Positions 35,354 to 43,446 of a DNA stretch of 64,000 bases are shown here, in pieces (within the stretch, counting starts at the first letter, position 1; every line of letters begins with the position of its first letter). The notes beneath the pieces were generated by a model, which worked only from the letters and a program-made list of their open reading frames with translations, was not told the DNA's origin and searched no databases. This DNA comes from Oscillospiraceae bacterium (GTDB taxonomy: Bacteria > Bacillota > Clostridia > Oscillospirales > Oscillospiraceae): the NCBI GenBank assembly GCA_017398685.1, contig JAFQFH010000027.1, positions 18,184-82,183 of the forward strand, written 5' to 3'. Position numbers and translations under genes: made by a program.

Positions 35354-36310
35354 ATGGATTTCGGATTATTGAAAAGCTTTATAGCCGTGGCCGATGAAAA
35401 GAGCTTTTCCACAGCGGCGCAGCACCTTTTTATCTCCCAGCAGACCCTTTCAAAGCAGATAGCCAAGCTGGAAGAGGAACTGGGTACCCATCTTTTCGTC
35501 AGAAGCCGCCCCCTGGGGCTGACACCGGACGGGGTGAACTTTCTGCGTACCGCCAAGGGAATAATGGCGCTCAAGCAGCAGTATGAGGACAGCTGCTCAA
35601 AGCGTATGGGCAACGGGGAATTTGTGCACCTTGGCATAGAGCACAGCATTGCCCGGGCCATTCTGCCCCATGTGCTGCCGGACTTCGTTGAAAGAAATCC
35701 CGGCACCTTTGTCAAGCTCAGCGAGGCATCGCCCGAGGTTTTACAGAAGGCCGTCAGCCACGATGCGGTTGATCTGGTGATAGGCTCCATATATAACCCG
35801 CCGGAAACCCACGAGACGGTGAAGCTTTGCTCAAAGCCCATGCTTCTTGTGGTGCCGAGAGTTATCATGGAGAGACTTGCCGGAGACGAGCTGGAGAAAA
35901 AACTGGGAGAATTTGAAGAATGCGCGGATCTTACTTACTTCAAGGACGAGCCATTTATCAAGACTGCAAGGGTATCCTCCGGCGGACGTGCTCTCAGCAG
36001 TTATCTTAAATACTATGACATGGAGCCTAAATTTGTCTGCGAGCTTACAAATCTTGAAAACGGATTTCAACTGGCCAACAGCGGCATGGGTATATTCCTC
36101 TATCCCAAGTTCTTCTGGGATATGCTGGATGTGGAGCTGAGGGAGGACTACCTTAAAAATATCTATGTATTCCCCCTGCCACACCTTGCCGAGCTTGAAA
36201 GCATCTGCGCCTACTACCATAAGGAAAACGGCCTCACCGGCAAGACCAGAGAGCTTTTTGACAGCATTGTGGAGTTTTTCGCCTGCTACGAAAAGAGCTT
36301 CATGCCATAA
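35354..36310 (+). CDS. LysR family transcriptional regulator
   Basis: 318 residues. The N-terminal winged HTH (DFGLLKSFIAVADEKSFSTAAQHLFISQQTLSKQIAKLEEELG) is followed by the effector-binding domain. It is divergent from the TAXI TRAP genes with overlapping promoters, so it most likely regulates the transporter and itself. Ribosome site AGGAGAACGCAGT-ATG. Confidence 0.93.
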   Translation: MDFGLLKSFIAVADEKSFSTAAQHLFISQQTLSKQIAKLEEELGTHLFVRSRPLGLTPDGVNFLRTAKGIMALKQQYEDSCSKRMGNGEFVHLGIEHSIARAILPHVLPDFVERNPGTFVKLSEASPEVLQKAVSHDAVDLVIGSIYNPPETHETVKLCSKPMLLVVPRVIMERLAGDELEKKLGEFEECADLTYFKDEPFIKTARVSSGGRALSSYLKYYDMEPKFVCELTNLENGFQLANSGMGIFLYPKFFWDMLDVELREDYLKNIYVFPLPHLAELESICAYYHKENGLTGKTRELFDSIVEFFACYEKSFMP

Positions 36311-36334
36311 TAGAACAAAATACAAAAAATGTTA

Positions 36335-36368
36335 CAAGCCCGATGGATGCACCATCGGGCTTGTTTTT
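36335..36368 (+). terminator. Terminator of the LysR gene
   Basis: CAAGCCCGATGG-atgca-CCATCGGGCTTG then TTTTT. Confidence 0.9.
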
Positions 36369-36386
36369 GCGTTTGTATATGCGCCT

Positions 36387-37466
36387 TTATTCAAACTGTG
36401 CCAAGGCTGCCAGAAATTCGCTCTCGCGGGCGCGGTAGGTATTCATGCCTTGGTTGGCGGTTTTCATCATATCCACCACGAGACTTGCGGAATAATTGCC
36501 CAGAACGGCGGCGTCTATAAAGCAGTCCATGGCTGTATCATAGTTCTGCGCCACGTAGGAACCGTCCCGGTACATATGGCCAAGCATACACATGGCATCG
36601 GTATTGCCCAGCTCCACGGCTTTGCTGTACCACTCAAAGGCGAGGGGCAGGTCGATTTCCGTGCCTTCGCCGGACTGATACATACTGCCCAGCATATACA
36701 TGGACTCGGCGTGACCAAGGCCGGCAGCCTTGCCAAACCAGTCAAAGGCGAACTGTATGCCGGATTCCACCCCTTCATAGTAATTGAAATAGTGCTTAAG
36801 ACCGAGAGAATACATGGCGGGGGCGTAATTTCGCGCAGCCGCCTTTTCGTAAAGCGCTATGCAAAGCTTCCCCTTGGGGCTGACCATATAATAGCCGTCG
36901 AGCAGGGTGGCGGCGTTCACCATGCTTAAAACGCTGTTCTTCTCAGCGGCTTTTGTATAATAATTGAGCGCTTCTTCCTCATCCTGTTCAAGACCGAAGC
37001 CCAGCTCGTGCATGAAGCCTATCCAGAAAAGCCCGTCCGCACCCAGCTCATCGTCGCTCATTTCAAGAAAGCCCTCGGAGAAAGCGTGGTTTAAAAGCTC
37101 GTCGGATTTTTGTGGAGATTCCGCGAAGCTGTTGAGAGCGGCGCCCACATAGGCCTTGAGTATGCCGCCTTCCATGGCCTTTTCGTACCAGTTGTAGGCT
37201 TCAAGCTCAGTCTCCATATTCTCTTCCAGCTCAAAGTCGTATATCCAGCCGCAGTAATACTGAGCTTCGGCATCGCCGGACTCAGCCAGAGGCAGCAGCA
37301 GTTCAAGGGCTGCATCAGGAGCGCGGCTGCCCTCGGCGGGGAAAAGCCGTGCCACGGCCTCGGCAAAGACTGCATCCCGGTCCTCTGCGGCGGCAGAGAG
37401 CGGCATTGCAGCGCAAAGACCTGCCATTATTGCAAGGCTCAGCAAAACCGAAACAAGCTTTTTCAT
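36387..37466 (-). CDS. Secreted Sel1-repeat protein
   Basis: 359 residues. Signal peptide with cleavage near PLSAAAED (about residue 27). The rest is Sel1-like TPR repeats, for instance AMYSLGLKHY, FDWFGKAAGLGHAESMYMLGSMYQSGEGTEIDLPLAFEWYSKAVELGNTDAMCMLGHMY (described here as consecutive repeats of about 36 residues). Such proteins are protein-interaction scaffolds, often in secretion or signalling. The gene is 20 bp from the stop of the phage-like metalloprotease gene, which marks the left side of the phage-like element. Confidence 0.87.
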   Translation of the reverse strand: MKKLVSVLLSLAIMAGLCAAMPLSAAAEDRDAVFAEAVARLFPAEGSRAPDAALELLLPLAESGDAEAQYYCGWIYDFELEENMETELEAYNWYEKAMEGGILKAYVGAALNSFAESPQKSDELLNHAFSEGFLEMSDDELGADGLFWIGFMHELGFGLEQDEEEALNYYTKAAEKNSVLSMVNAATLLDGYYMVSPKGKLCIALYEKAAARNYAPAMYSLGLKHYFNYYEGVESGIQFAFDWFGKAAGLGHAESMYMLGSMYQSGEGTEIDLPLAFEWYSKAVELGNTDAMCMLGHMYRDGSYVAQNYDTAMDCFIDAAVLGNYSASLVVDMMKTANQGMNTYRARESEFLAALAQFE

Positions 37467-37485
37467 TGTTCTTCACCTTTATAAA

Positions 37486-37815
37486 TCAAAGTTTTAGGCC
37501 CTTCTGGGCGGCAAGACGCCTGAGATAATCCCCAAGCGCACTTTCCGAGTGAAAATGGGCAATCTTCCCCTCCGGCGGGTGCAGCACGATGTTCAGCGCC
37601 TCTCCTCCCGCCTGCTTTTCCATGTGCTCTACAGGCATATCCACATAAAAATGCTCCGAGCGGATATGCCTCAGCTCATGCTCCAGCACCTCATTTTGCT
37701 TTTCCTGAGACAAAAGCTCATTTATATAAATGCTGAAGGTTCCGTCGGAATTGGGCACAGTGACACCCTCCACCTTTACGGGCAGACGGATAAGGCGGAC
37801 AAAATAGTCAGTCAT
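37486..37815 (-). CDS. ImmA/IrrE-like short metalloprotease
   Basis: 109 residues. The motif EHELRHIRSEHF contains HELRH (HExxH), the zinc site of the ImmA/IrrE family. The protein is shorter than typical ImmA (about 130-170). It overlaps the XRE gene by 8 bp (37808-37815). In ICEBs1 and many phages, an ImmA-type protease cleaves an ImmR-type repressor in response to DNA damage; this pairing is the same. The family assignment rests on the motif and context. Confidence 0.7.
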   Translation of the reverse strand: MTDYFVRLIRLPVKVEGVTVPNSDGTFSIYINELLSQEKQNEVLEHELRHIRSEHFYVDMPVEHMEKQAGGEALNIVLHPPEGKIAHFHSESALGDYLRRLAAQKGLKL

Positions 37816-38152
37816 TGTGCAAGGCCTCGATTATCTCCACGGCCCTGAGCACATCCTCGGGTGTGGCATCCTTGGCCAGCTTGAAGAGCATGCGCATATC
37901 CTCGCGGTTTCTCAAAGTCTCCAGAAGCGCGTTCAGCTCACCTGTCTCCTCAGAGGGAGGGGAGACAAGAGTGTTCATATCAACATTGAAGAAGTCGCTC
38001 AAAAGCTGCAATACCTCAATCTCCGGCTCGCGCTTGCCGGTCTCGTACATTCCTATGGCGCTGCGGGAAAGCCCCAGAGCCTGGGAAAGCTGCTGCTGGG
38101 AAAGCCCACGGGCTTTGCGCAGCTGAATAAGCTTTGCGCTGAAATGAGACAT
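37808..38152 (-). CDS. XRE family repressor (phage immunity repressor)
   Basis: 114 residues with an N-terminal Cro/C1 HTH (LIQLRKARGLSQQQLSQALGLSRSAIGMYETGKREPEIEVLQLLSDFF). The C-terminal 45 residues are helical and may be the cleavage or oligomer domain. Divergent to the phage operon, with four copies of a TGTCAC-n5-GTGACA-type palindrome in the promoter region, so it likely represses its own gene and the rightward promoter. It is translated before the metalloprotease gene. Confidence 0.82.
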   Translation of the reverse strand: MSHFSAKLIQLRKARGLSQQQLSQALGLSRSAIGMYETGKREPEIEVLQLLSDFFNVDMNTLVSPPSEETGELNALLETLRNREDMRMLFKLAKDATPEDVLRAVEIIEALHND

Positions 38153-38176
38153 GAAAATATCACCTCACTGACACAT

Positions 38177-38193
38177 TATCACGTTCCGTGACA
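38177..38193. promoter_or_regulatory. Repressor operator O1
   Basis: TATCACGTTCCGTGACA, 17-bp palindrome. On the minus strand it overlies a GATAAT that would be the -10 of the repressor gene, consistent with autorepression. Confidence 0.65.
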
Positions 38194-38210
38194 AAAGTAA
38201 AGAAAAATTT

Positions 38211-38227
38211 TGTCACAGAACGTGACG
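38211..38227. promoter_or_regulatory. Repressor operator O2
   Basis: TGTCACAGAACGTGACG, same pattern as O1, O3 and O4, 7 bp before the -35 of the rightward promoter. Confidence 0.7.
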
Positions 38228-38234
38228 GCGGGTA

Positions 38235-38264
38235 TTGACTTTCAGCTGCACTATATGCTATATT
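38235..38264 (+). promoter_or_regulatory. Rightward (lytic-type) promoter of the phage-like operon
   Basis: TTGACT (38235-38240), 18-nt spacer, TATATT (38259-38264), lying between operators O2 and O3. Start would be near 38271, within O3. Confidence 0.65.
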
Positions 38265-38269
38265 GCGGG

Positions 38270-38286
38270 TGTCACGAAACGTGACA
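38270..38286. promoter_or_regulatory. Repressor operator O3
   Basis: TGTCACGAAACGTGACA, the best copy (only the 3-nt centre breaks the symmetry), at the predicted transcription start. Confidence 0.75.
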
Positions 38287-38300
38287 ACAATTTATTCCAA

Positions 38301-38334
38301 TGCCGGAGGGGAAAACCACAGCCGGCAGTTTTTT
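38301..38334 (+). terminator. Leader terminator/attenuator after the rightward promoter
   Basis: TGCCGG (38301-38306) / CCGGCA (38322-38327) with a GTTTTTT run (38328-38334). It would stop transcripts about 65 nt after the start, unless antitermination operates. The stem is only 6 bp with a 15-nt loop, so the strength is uncertain. Confidence 0.5.
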
Positions 38335-38343
38335 CACCCGTTT

Positions 38344-38360
38344 TGTCACAATACGTGACA
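38344..38360. promoter_or_regulatory. Repressor operator O4
   Basis: TGTCACAATACGTGACA, downstream of the leader terminator and 160 bp before the first certain gene. This could be a roadblock site. Confidence 0.7.
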
Positions 38361-38519
38361 AAAGAGGCGGCAGGAGGCGGCTTGAAACAGCTAAGAGACT
38401 CAGAAGCCATACGTCAGGCGCAGAGTATGGGCTATCCCGTGGGTACGGCGGGAGGGCGGCTGGATGCGGGGGATTGCCCGACGATGCCGGTATGGCTTTG
38501 GACTGAAGGAGGAACTACC

Positions 38520-38726
38520 ATGGGAAGACATTTTGTCAGCTATGAGGCCCAGTGTCCTTTCTACAAGGCAGAGGACAAAAACATCATCTACTGCGAGGGG
38601 GTCAGGGACAACAGCAGCATACATAACGCATTTCCCGGCAGCGCTGCGGCCTATAAAAAGGAGTATTGCTGCGCCGGCTGGGAAAACTGCCTCATAGCAA
38701 AGGCCTTGTGGAGCAAGTATGACTGA
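38520..38726 (+). CDS. Small Cys-rich phage protein
   Basis: 68 residues. The pattern CPFY, YCEGV and YCCAGWENC has four or more Cys that could bind a metal. I recall similar proteins just before terminase genes in gut Firmicute prophages, without known function. The ATG at 38520 follows GGAGG by 7 nt. The same frame stays open 46 codons upstream to a TTG at 38382 with AGGAGG, so a 114-residue form is possible. It overlaps the next gene by 8 bp. Confidence 0.7.
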   Translation: MGRHFVSYEAQCPFYKAEDKNIIYCEGVRDNSSIHNAFPGSAAAYKKEYCCAGWENCLIAKALWSKYD

Positions 38727-38982
38727 AAAGAAGCTTGAGGCGGCAATGGAGAGAAAGGAGGAAGGCGGAGCGGTTCCCGGACTGGGAGAGCTCGCCAGTG
38801 CAGCAGCAGAGCTTTTGCAGCAGACCATCAAAAACACCGACCCCCACAACCTCGATTTCAAGGAGGTAAAGCAGCTGACCGGAGCGCTGAAGGATCTGGC
38901 AGAGCTTATGGAGCATGGGGCTGAGGGCGGCCCGAACGAGGACGGACTGGTCATACGCATAGAGGGCGACCCCAGTATATGA
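38719..38982 (+). CDS. Small phage protein in the small-terminase position
   Basis: 87 residues, acidic, mostly helical (LGELASAAAELLQQTIKNTD, DFKEVKQLTGALKDLAELME). It overlaps the terminase large subunit gene by 4 bp. The position and helical content fit a small terminase subunit, but no DNA-binding HTH can be recognised, so function stays open. Confidence 0.55.
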   Translation: MTEKKLEAAMERKEEGGAVPGLGELASAAAELLQQTIKNTDPHNLDFKEVKQLTGALKDLAELMEHGAEGGPNEDGLVIRIEGDPSI

Positions 38983-40403
38983 GCGCAAAAAAGTATATAG
39001 ACATCCCGGCCCCAAACAAAAAACAAAAGCTTTTTTTCACAGATGAGCACAAGTACGTGGCCTACGGCGGAGCCCGCGGCGGCGGCAAGAGCTGGGCTGT
39101 GCGGGTGAACGCACTTTTGCTTGCGGCAAAGTATCCGGGCATAAGTCAGCTTATCATACGCCGCAGCTACCCTGAGCTTTACGCAAACCACATAAAGCCC
39201 TTCCTGAAGCTTCTGCCGAAAGGCAGCTATAAGTATAACGACACAAAAAAGGAGATACGCCTGCCAAACGGCAGCACCATCAGCTTTCGCTACTGTGCAT
39301 CAGACAAGGATCTTCTGAACTTTCAGGGTACGGAATGTGACGTGATGTACATAGACGAGGCCACCCAGATAACGGAGGAGCAGTTTCGCGTGCTCTCCGC
39401 CTGCGTGAGAGGCGCATCCGACCATGTGCCGAAACGCTGCTACATTACCTGCAACCCCGGCGGTGTGGGTCACAGCTGGGTAAAGCGGCTTTTTGTGGAC
39501 AGGCAGTACAAAAGCGGGGAAAAGGCGGAGGAGTACAGCTTCATTCAGGCGGGGGTACGGGACAACAAAGCCCTCATGGAGTCGCAGCCTGATTATATAA
39601 GCCAGCTTGAGGCCCTGCCGCCAAAGCTGAAAGAGGCATGGCTGGAGGGCAGCTGGGATGTGCATATGGGCCAGTTTTTCGAGGACTTTTTCGACAGGGG
39701 CGAGCACTACACCGACAGACAGTACACCCATGTGATAGAGCCCTTCGAGATACCGGAGGGCTGGCGGATATATCGCTCCTTCGACTGGGGCTACAACCGG
39801 CCCTTCTCCTGCGGCTGGTGGGCCGTGGACTTTGACGGGGTGGTGTACAGGATACTGGAGATGTACGGCTGTACCGGTACGCCCAACGAGGGTGTGCGCT
39901 GGACTCCGGAGCGGGTTTTTTCCGAAATCGCCCGGACAGAGCGTGAACACCGCTGGCTGAGAGGAAAGAGAATAGGAGGCGTTGCCGACCCTGCCATATG
40001 GGATGCGGAGACCGGTGAGAGCATTGCAGAGTGTGCAGCCCGGCACGGGGTTTATTTTACAAAGGGTGACCATGCCCGTGTCCCCGGCTGGATGCAGCTG
40101 CACTACCGTCTCAGCTTTGACGAAAACGGCTTTCCCATGCTCTATGTGTTCAAAAACTGCAAGGCCTTTATCCGCACCCTGCCCCTCTTGCAGTATGACG
40201 CACAGCGGCCCGAGGATCTGGACAGCTCCGGCGAGGACCACATTGCCGACGAGACCCGCTACTTTCTCATGTCAAGGCCCATAAAGCCCCGCACAAAGGC
40301 AGAGGCTGGCAGAAACGGCGGACTGAAGCTGCTTTTGGATATAGACTCCGCGGCTCTCCCGCCGCCTTCTAAACTACAAAGGATGGAGATAATTGATGAA
40401 TAA
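38979..40403 (+). CDS. Phage terminase large subunit
   Basis: 474 residues. ATPase domain: Walker A GGARGGGKS (30-38), Walker B DVMYIDEAT (about 120-128), and ITCNPGGVGHSWVKR. The C-terminal RNase H-like nuclease domain shows the acidic residues RSFDWGYNRPF, GGVADPAIWD and DHIADETRYF. Motor that cuts and packages DNA into the prohead. Complete and intact, which argues against decay of this module. Confidence 0.93.
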   Translation: MSAKKYIDIPAPNKKQKLFFTDEHKYVAYGGARGGGKSWAVRVNALLLAAKYPGISQLIIRRSYPELYANHIKPFLKLLPKGSYKYNDTKKEIRLPNGSTISFRYCASDKDLLNFQGTECDVMYIDEATQITEEQFRVLSACVRGASDHVPKRCYITCNPGGVGHSWVKRLFVDRQYKSGEKAEEYSFIQAGVRDNKALMESQPDYISQLEALPPKLKEAWLEGSWDVHMGQFFEDFFDRGEHYTDRQYTHVIEPFEIPEGWRIYRSFDWGYNRPFSCGWWAVDFDGVVYRILEMYGCTGTPNEGVRWTPERVFSEIARTEREHRWLRGKRIGGVADPAIWDAETGESIAECAARHGVYFTKGDHARVPGWMQLHYRLSFDENGFPMLYVFKNCKAFIRTLPLLQYDAQRPEDLDSSGEDHIADETRYFLMSRPIKPRTKAEAGRNGGLKLLLDIDSAALPPPSKLQRMEIIDE

Positions 40404-42312
40404 ACTGGATAGCGCTCCTTTTGATGTGGAAAATGTGTCAAATGGGGCGGAAAGCGATTTGCCCATAGGCGAAAAGGAAGTACAGCAGGCCTACAGCACC
40501 CTTTTGAAGTACAAGGCGGCCAAGGCCAATCTGGAAAAGCGCATTGTGGACAATCAGCAGTGGTACAAGCTCAGGCAGTGGGAATGTCTGAGGAAAAACA
40601 AAAAGGAGCAGATCGAGCCTGTCAGCGGCTGGCTTTTCAATGCCATTGCCAACAAGCATGCCGACGCTATGGATAATTTCCCCTCGGTGAGTATTCTGCC
40701 CCGGGAAAAAGGTGACGAGCAGGAGGCCAGAATGCTTTCGGCCATTGTTCCGGCGGTGCTGGACGAGTGCGATTTTGAAAGCGTGTACTCTGAGGTCATG
40801 GACGATAAGCTCATTGCCGGTACCGGCGTGTACGGCGTATTCTGGGATGCTTCCAAGCTCAATGGTCTGGGGGATATCGAAATAAGCCCCGTGGACGTTA
40901 TAGACCTTTTCTGGGAAAGCGGCATTACAGACATCCAGCAAAGCCGCCAGCTTTTCCACCTGAGCCTGAGAGACAATGACCTTTTGCAGCAGGAATATCC
41001 CCAGCTTTCCGGCAAGCTCTCGGGTGCTGCCATGGATGTGGCCCGCTATGTGTACGACGAGGCTGTGGACACAAGCGAAAAGAGCGTGGTTGTGGACTGG
41101 TACTACAAAAAGCGTCAGAGCGGGCGCACGGTGCTGCACTACTGCAAGTTCATCGCAGGTCACGATCAGCCCCTCTTTGCCAGCGAGAATGAGCGCGAGC
41201 CCTTGTACGATGAGTTCGGCGGTGTGCTGAAAGCGCCCATGTGCGAGACAGGCTGGTACGAGCACGGGCTTTACCCCTTCGTGTTCGACCCGCTTTTCAG
41301 AACCAAGGGTACACCCTGCGGCTTTGGCTATGTGGATGTGGGTAAAAATACCCAGGAATACATAGACCGGGGCGATCAGGCCATCATGCAGAATATGCTC
41401 TTCAACTGCAAGCCCCGCCATTTTATAAGAAACGACGGCAGCGTCAATGAAGAGGAGTACGCAGACCTGAGCCGGGATTTTGTACATGTGGACGGAGCTC
41501 TGGGACAGGACAGTATCCTGCCTGTGCGCTCAGGCAGTCTTGACGGCATATATGTCACTGTCATCAACAACAAGATAGACGAGCTCAAGGAGACTACCGG
41601 CAACCGGGATGTGTCCTCCGGCGGAGCCACCGGCGGCGTTACCGCAGCCTCCGCCATTGCTGCCATGCAGGAGGCGGGCAGCAAGCTCTCCCGCGACGGC
41701 AGCAAGGCTGCCTACAGGGCATACAAACGGGTAGTGCTCATGGTTATAGAGCTTATCCGCCAGTTTTACGACAATCCCCGCTGTTTTCGCATAAGCGGGG
41801 AAAAGACAGGCTATGAGTACGTGCGCTACTCCAACGCCGGGCTTATACCCCAGAAACAGACCGCCCTTGCGCCCTTTGCAGGGCTTGAGCTGGATCTGGG
41901 CTGCCGCAAGCCCCTTTTTGATGTGGTGGTTGCGGCTGTGAAGGCCTCTCCTTACTCAAGACTCAGCCAGAACGAGCTGGCAATGCAGTTTTACGCGGCA
42001 GGCTTTTTCAATCCCGCCTCCGCCGATGCGGCCTTGGCCTGTCTGGACATGATGGACTTTGACAGGAAGGACTTTGTTGTATCCAAAATCTCAGAAAACG
42101 CAAGGCTGCACGAAAACCTGATGTATGCAGGTAAGACTGCGCTGGAGCTGGCAAGAGCTTTGGGCGATGAGGAGCTTGCAGCAGCGCTCCAGGCCCGGTT
42201 TGGCCCGGAAGTTGACGCCGCGGCCAGAAGAAAAGCTCCCGCCCTCAAGGGTGAACACCCTGCCATGCGCCGGGCGAGGGAGCGGACAGCACTGGGGGTA
42301 AGTCCCGCATGA
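40396..42312 (+). CDS. Phage portal protein
   Basis: 638 residues, located between TerL and the protease/capsid genes. Typical portal segments are INNKIDELKETTGNRDVSSGG and ASAIAAMQEAGSKLSRDGSK, plus an internal RGDQAIMQNML. Forms the dodecameric ring at the packaging vertex. ATG 40396 is chosen (GGAG 7 nt upstream) over a TTG one codon earlier; it overlaps the TerL stop by 8 bp. Long for a portal; it may have a P22-like C-terminal extension (basic RRKAPALKGEHPAMRRARE). Confidence 0.85.
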   Translation: MNKLDSAPFDVENVSNGAESDLPIGEKEVQQAYSTLLKYKAAKANLEKRIVDNQQWYKLRQWECLRKNKKEQIEPVSGWLFNAIANKHADAMDNFPSVSILPREKGDEQEARMLSAIVPAVLDECDFESVYSEVMDDKLIAGTGVYGVFWDASKLNGLGDIEISPVDVIDLFWESGITDIQQSRQLFHLSLRDNDLLQQEYPQLSGKLSGAAMDVARYVYDEAVDTSEKSVVVDWYYKKRQSGRTVLHYCKFIAGHDQPLFASENEREPLYDEFGGVLKAPMCETGWYEHGLYPFVFDPLFRTKGTPCGFGYVDVGKNTQEYIDRGDQAIMQNMLFNCKPRHFIRNDGSVNEEEYADLSRDFVHVDGALGQDSILPVRSGSLDGIYVTVINNKIDELKETTGNRDVSSGGATGGVTAASAIAAMQEAGSKLSRDGSKAAYRAYKRVVLMVIELIRQFYDNPRCFRISGEKTGYEYVRYSNAGLIPQKQTALAPFAGLELDLGCRKPLFDVVVAAVKASPYSRLSQNELAMQFYAAGFFNPASADAALACLDMMDFDRKDFVVSKISENARLHENLMYAGKTALELARALGDEELAAALQARFGPEVDAAARRKAPALKGEHPAMRRARERTALGVSPA

Positions 42313-42671
42313 TAATGGTAAATCTTTCCGGGGACGGCAGGACTTTTACACTTGAGCTTGAAGGCCATGCAAATTATGCACGGCCCGGGGAGGATCTGGT
42401 CTGCGCCGCCGTGTCCACCCTTGCCTATGCTGTGGACCGCTATCTGGACAGGCTGGATAAGCAGGGCCTTCTTATAGAGAAGCAGAACACGGTAATGGAA
42501 AAGGGCAGGGCAAAAATGACGGCAGTGCCGGAGGCGCAAAGCCGAGAGAAGTTTGAAGGCGCATTTGAACTTGCGGGCTGCTTTCTCAGTATTCTGGAGG
42601 AAAATTATCCGGAAAATTTAAAAATATCTGCCAAAGGGCAGGAAAGGAAAATTTATGACAGACAAGCTTAG
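42309..42671 (+). CDS. Prp-type cysteine protease (phage prohead protease candidate)
   Basis: 120 residues. The Prp family signature is present: GHA (His20) and DLVCAAVS (Cys32), a 12-residue spacing as in Staphylococcus Prp (His22/Cys34). Host Prp removes the N-terminus of ribosomal protein bL27 after the LQ(F/H/L)F site. Here the gene sits in the position normally held by a prohead protease and precedes a scaffold and capsid that both carry FNIQLFA/FDIQLFA. It overlaps the portal stop by 4 bp and the scaffold start by 17 bp. Confidence 0.88.
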   Translation: MIMVNLSGDGRTFTLELEGHANYARPGEDLVCAAVSTLAYAVDRYLDRLDKQGLLIEKQNTVMEKGRAKMTAVPEAQSREKFEGAFELAGCFLSILEENYPENLKISAKGQERKIYDRQA

Positions 42672-43410
42672 CCATAGCTTCAACATACAGCTTTTTGCCG
42701 GCAAAGACGAAGCACAGGGCATTGCGGGCGATATGAAGGCTCTCGCCGCCGGAGAGCAGACTACGGGCGATATGTTCCCTCCCGCCGCCGGGGAGGATAC
42801 TCAGGCACAGCGGGCCGAGAGATTTGAGGCGCTCATACGGGGCGAGTACAAGGACGTGTACAAGGCCCATGTGCAGCACATCGTAAAGCAGCGACTGAAG
42901 GGCAGCGAGGAGACAGTCAGAAAGTATAAGGCCCTCTCCCCGATCCTGCAGCTTCTTGAAAAGAAGTACGGTGTGCCCTCCGGTGATGCCGCCGCTCTCT
43001 TTGCAGCGCTGGAGAAGGAAGACTCGTCCAGAACACAGAAAACCGATGCACTGGCCAGGGAGCAGTATGAAAAATGGCTCTCCCAGGCCGGTGAGCTCCG
43101 GGAGAGTTACCCGGACTTTGACATCAGGGCAGAGCTTAATGACAGCCGTTTCAGAGAACTTCTGAAAAGCGGAGTGCCTATGGCGGATGCCTATGAGCTG
43201 GTGCATCGCAGCGAGCTTATGGAGAAGGCCGCAAGAGATATGGAGGACAGGATCAGCCGCCGCATACTCTCCGGCACCGCCCGTCCCCGTGAAAGCGCAC
43301 TGAAAAGTCAGAGCAGCGCCATGATGAAAAACGACGTGTCCCAGATGAGCAAAAAAGCCCGGCAGGATATTATCCGCCGGGTACAGCAGGGCGAGAAGAT
43401 ATCCTTCTGA
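42655..43410 (+). CDS. Phage scaffold protein with Prp-type N-terminal site
   Basis: 251 residues, highly charged and helical, with no Cys, as usual for scaffolds. Residues 9-15 are FNIQLFA, matching the bL27 cleavage site. The C-terminal basic segment (KKARQDIIRRVQQGEKISF) is where scaffolds bind capsid. Position immediately before the capsid gene supports the call. Confidence 0.83.
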   Translation: MTDKLSHSFNIQLFAGKDEAQGIAGDMKALAAGEQTTGDMFPPAAGEDTQAQRAERFEALIRGEYKDVYKAHVQHIVKQRLKGSEETVRKYKALSPILQLLEKKYGVPSGDAAALFAALEKEDSSRTQKTDALAREQYEKWLSQAGELRESYPDFDIRAELNDSRFRELLKSGVPMADAYELVHRSELMEKAARDMEDRISRRILSGTARPRESALKSQSSAMMKNDVSQMSKKARQDIIRRVQQGEKISF

Positions 43411-43446
43411 TCCGGCCCTGCCCACAAAAAGAAAGGAGCAAAGCAT

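Noticed and set aside
38235-38519. Long 163-codon form of the Cys-rich phage protein starting inside the promoter
   Set aside because: The first codon overlaps the -35 element; ATG 38520 has a good ribosome site. A middle form from TTG 38382 remains possible.
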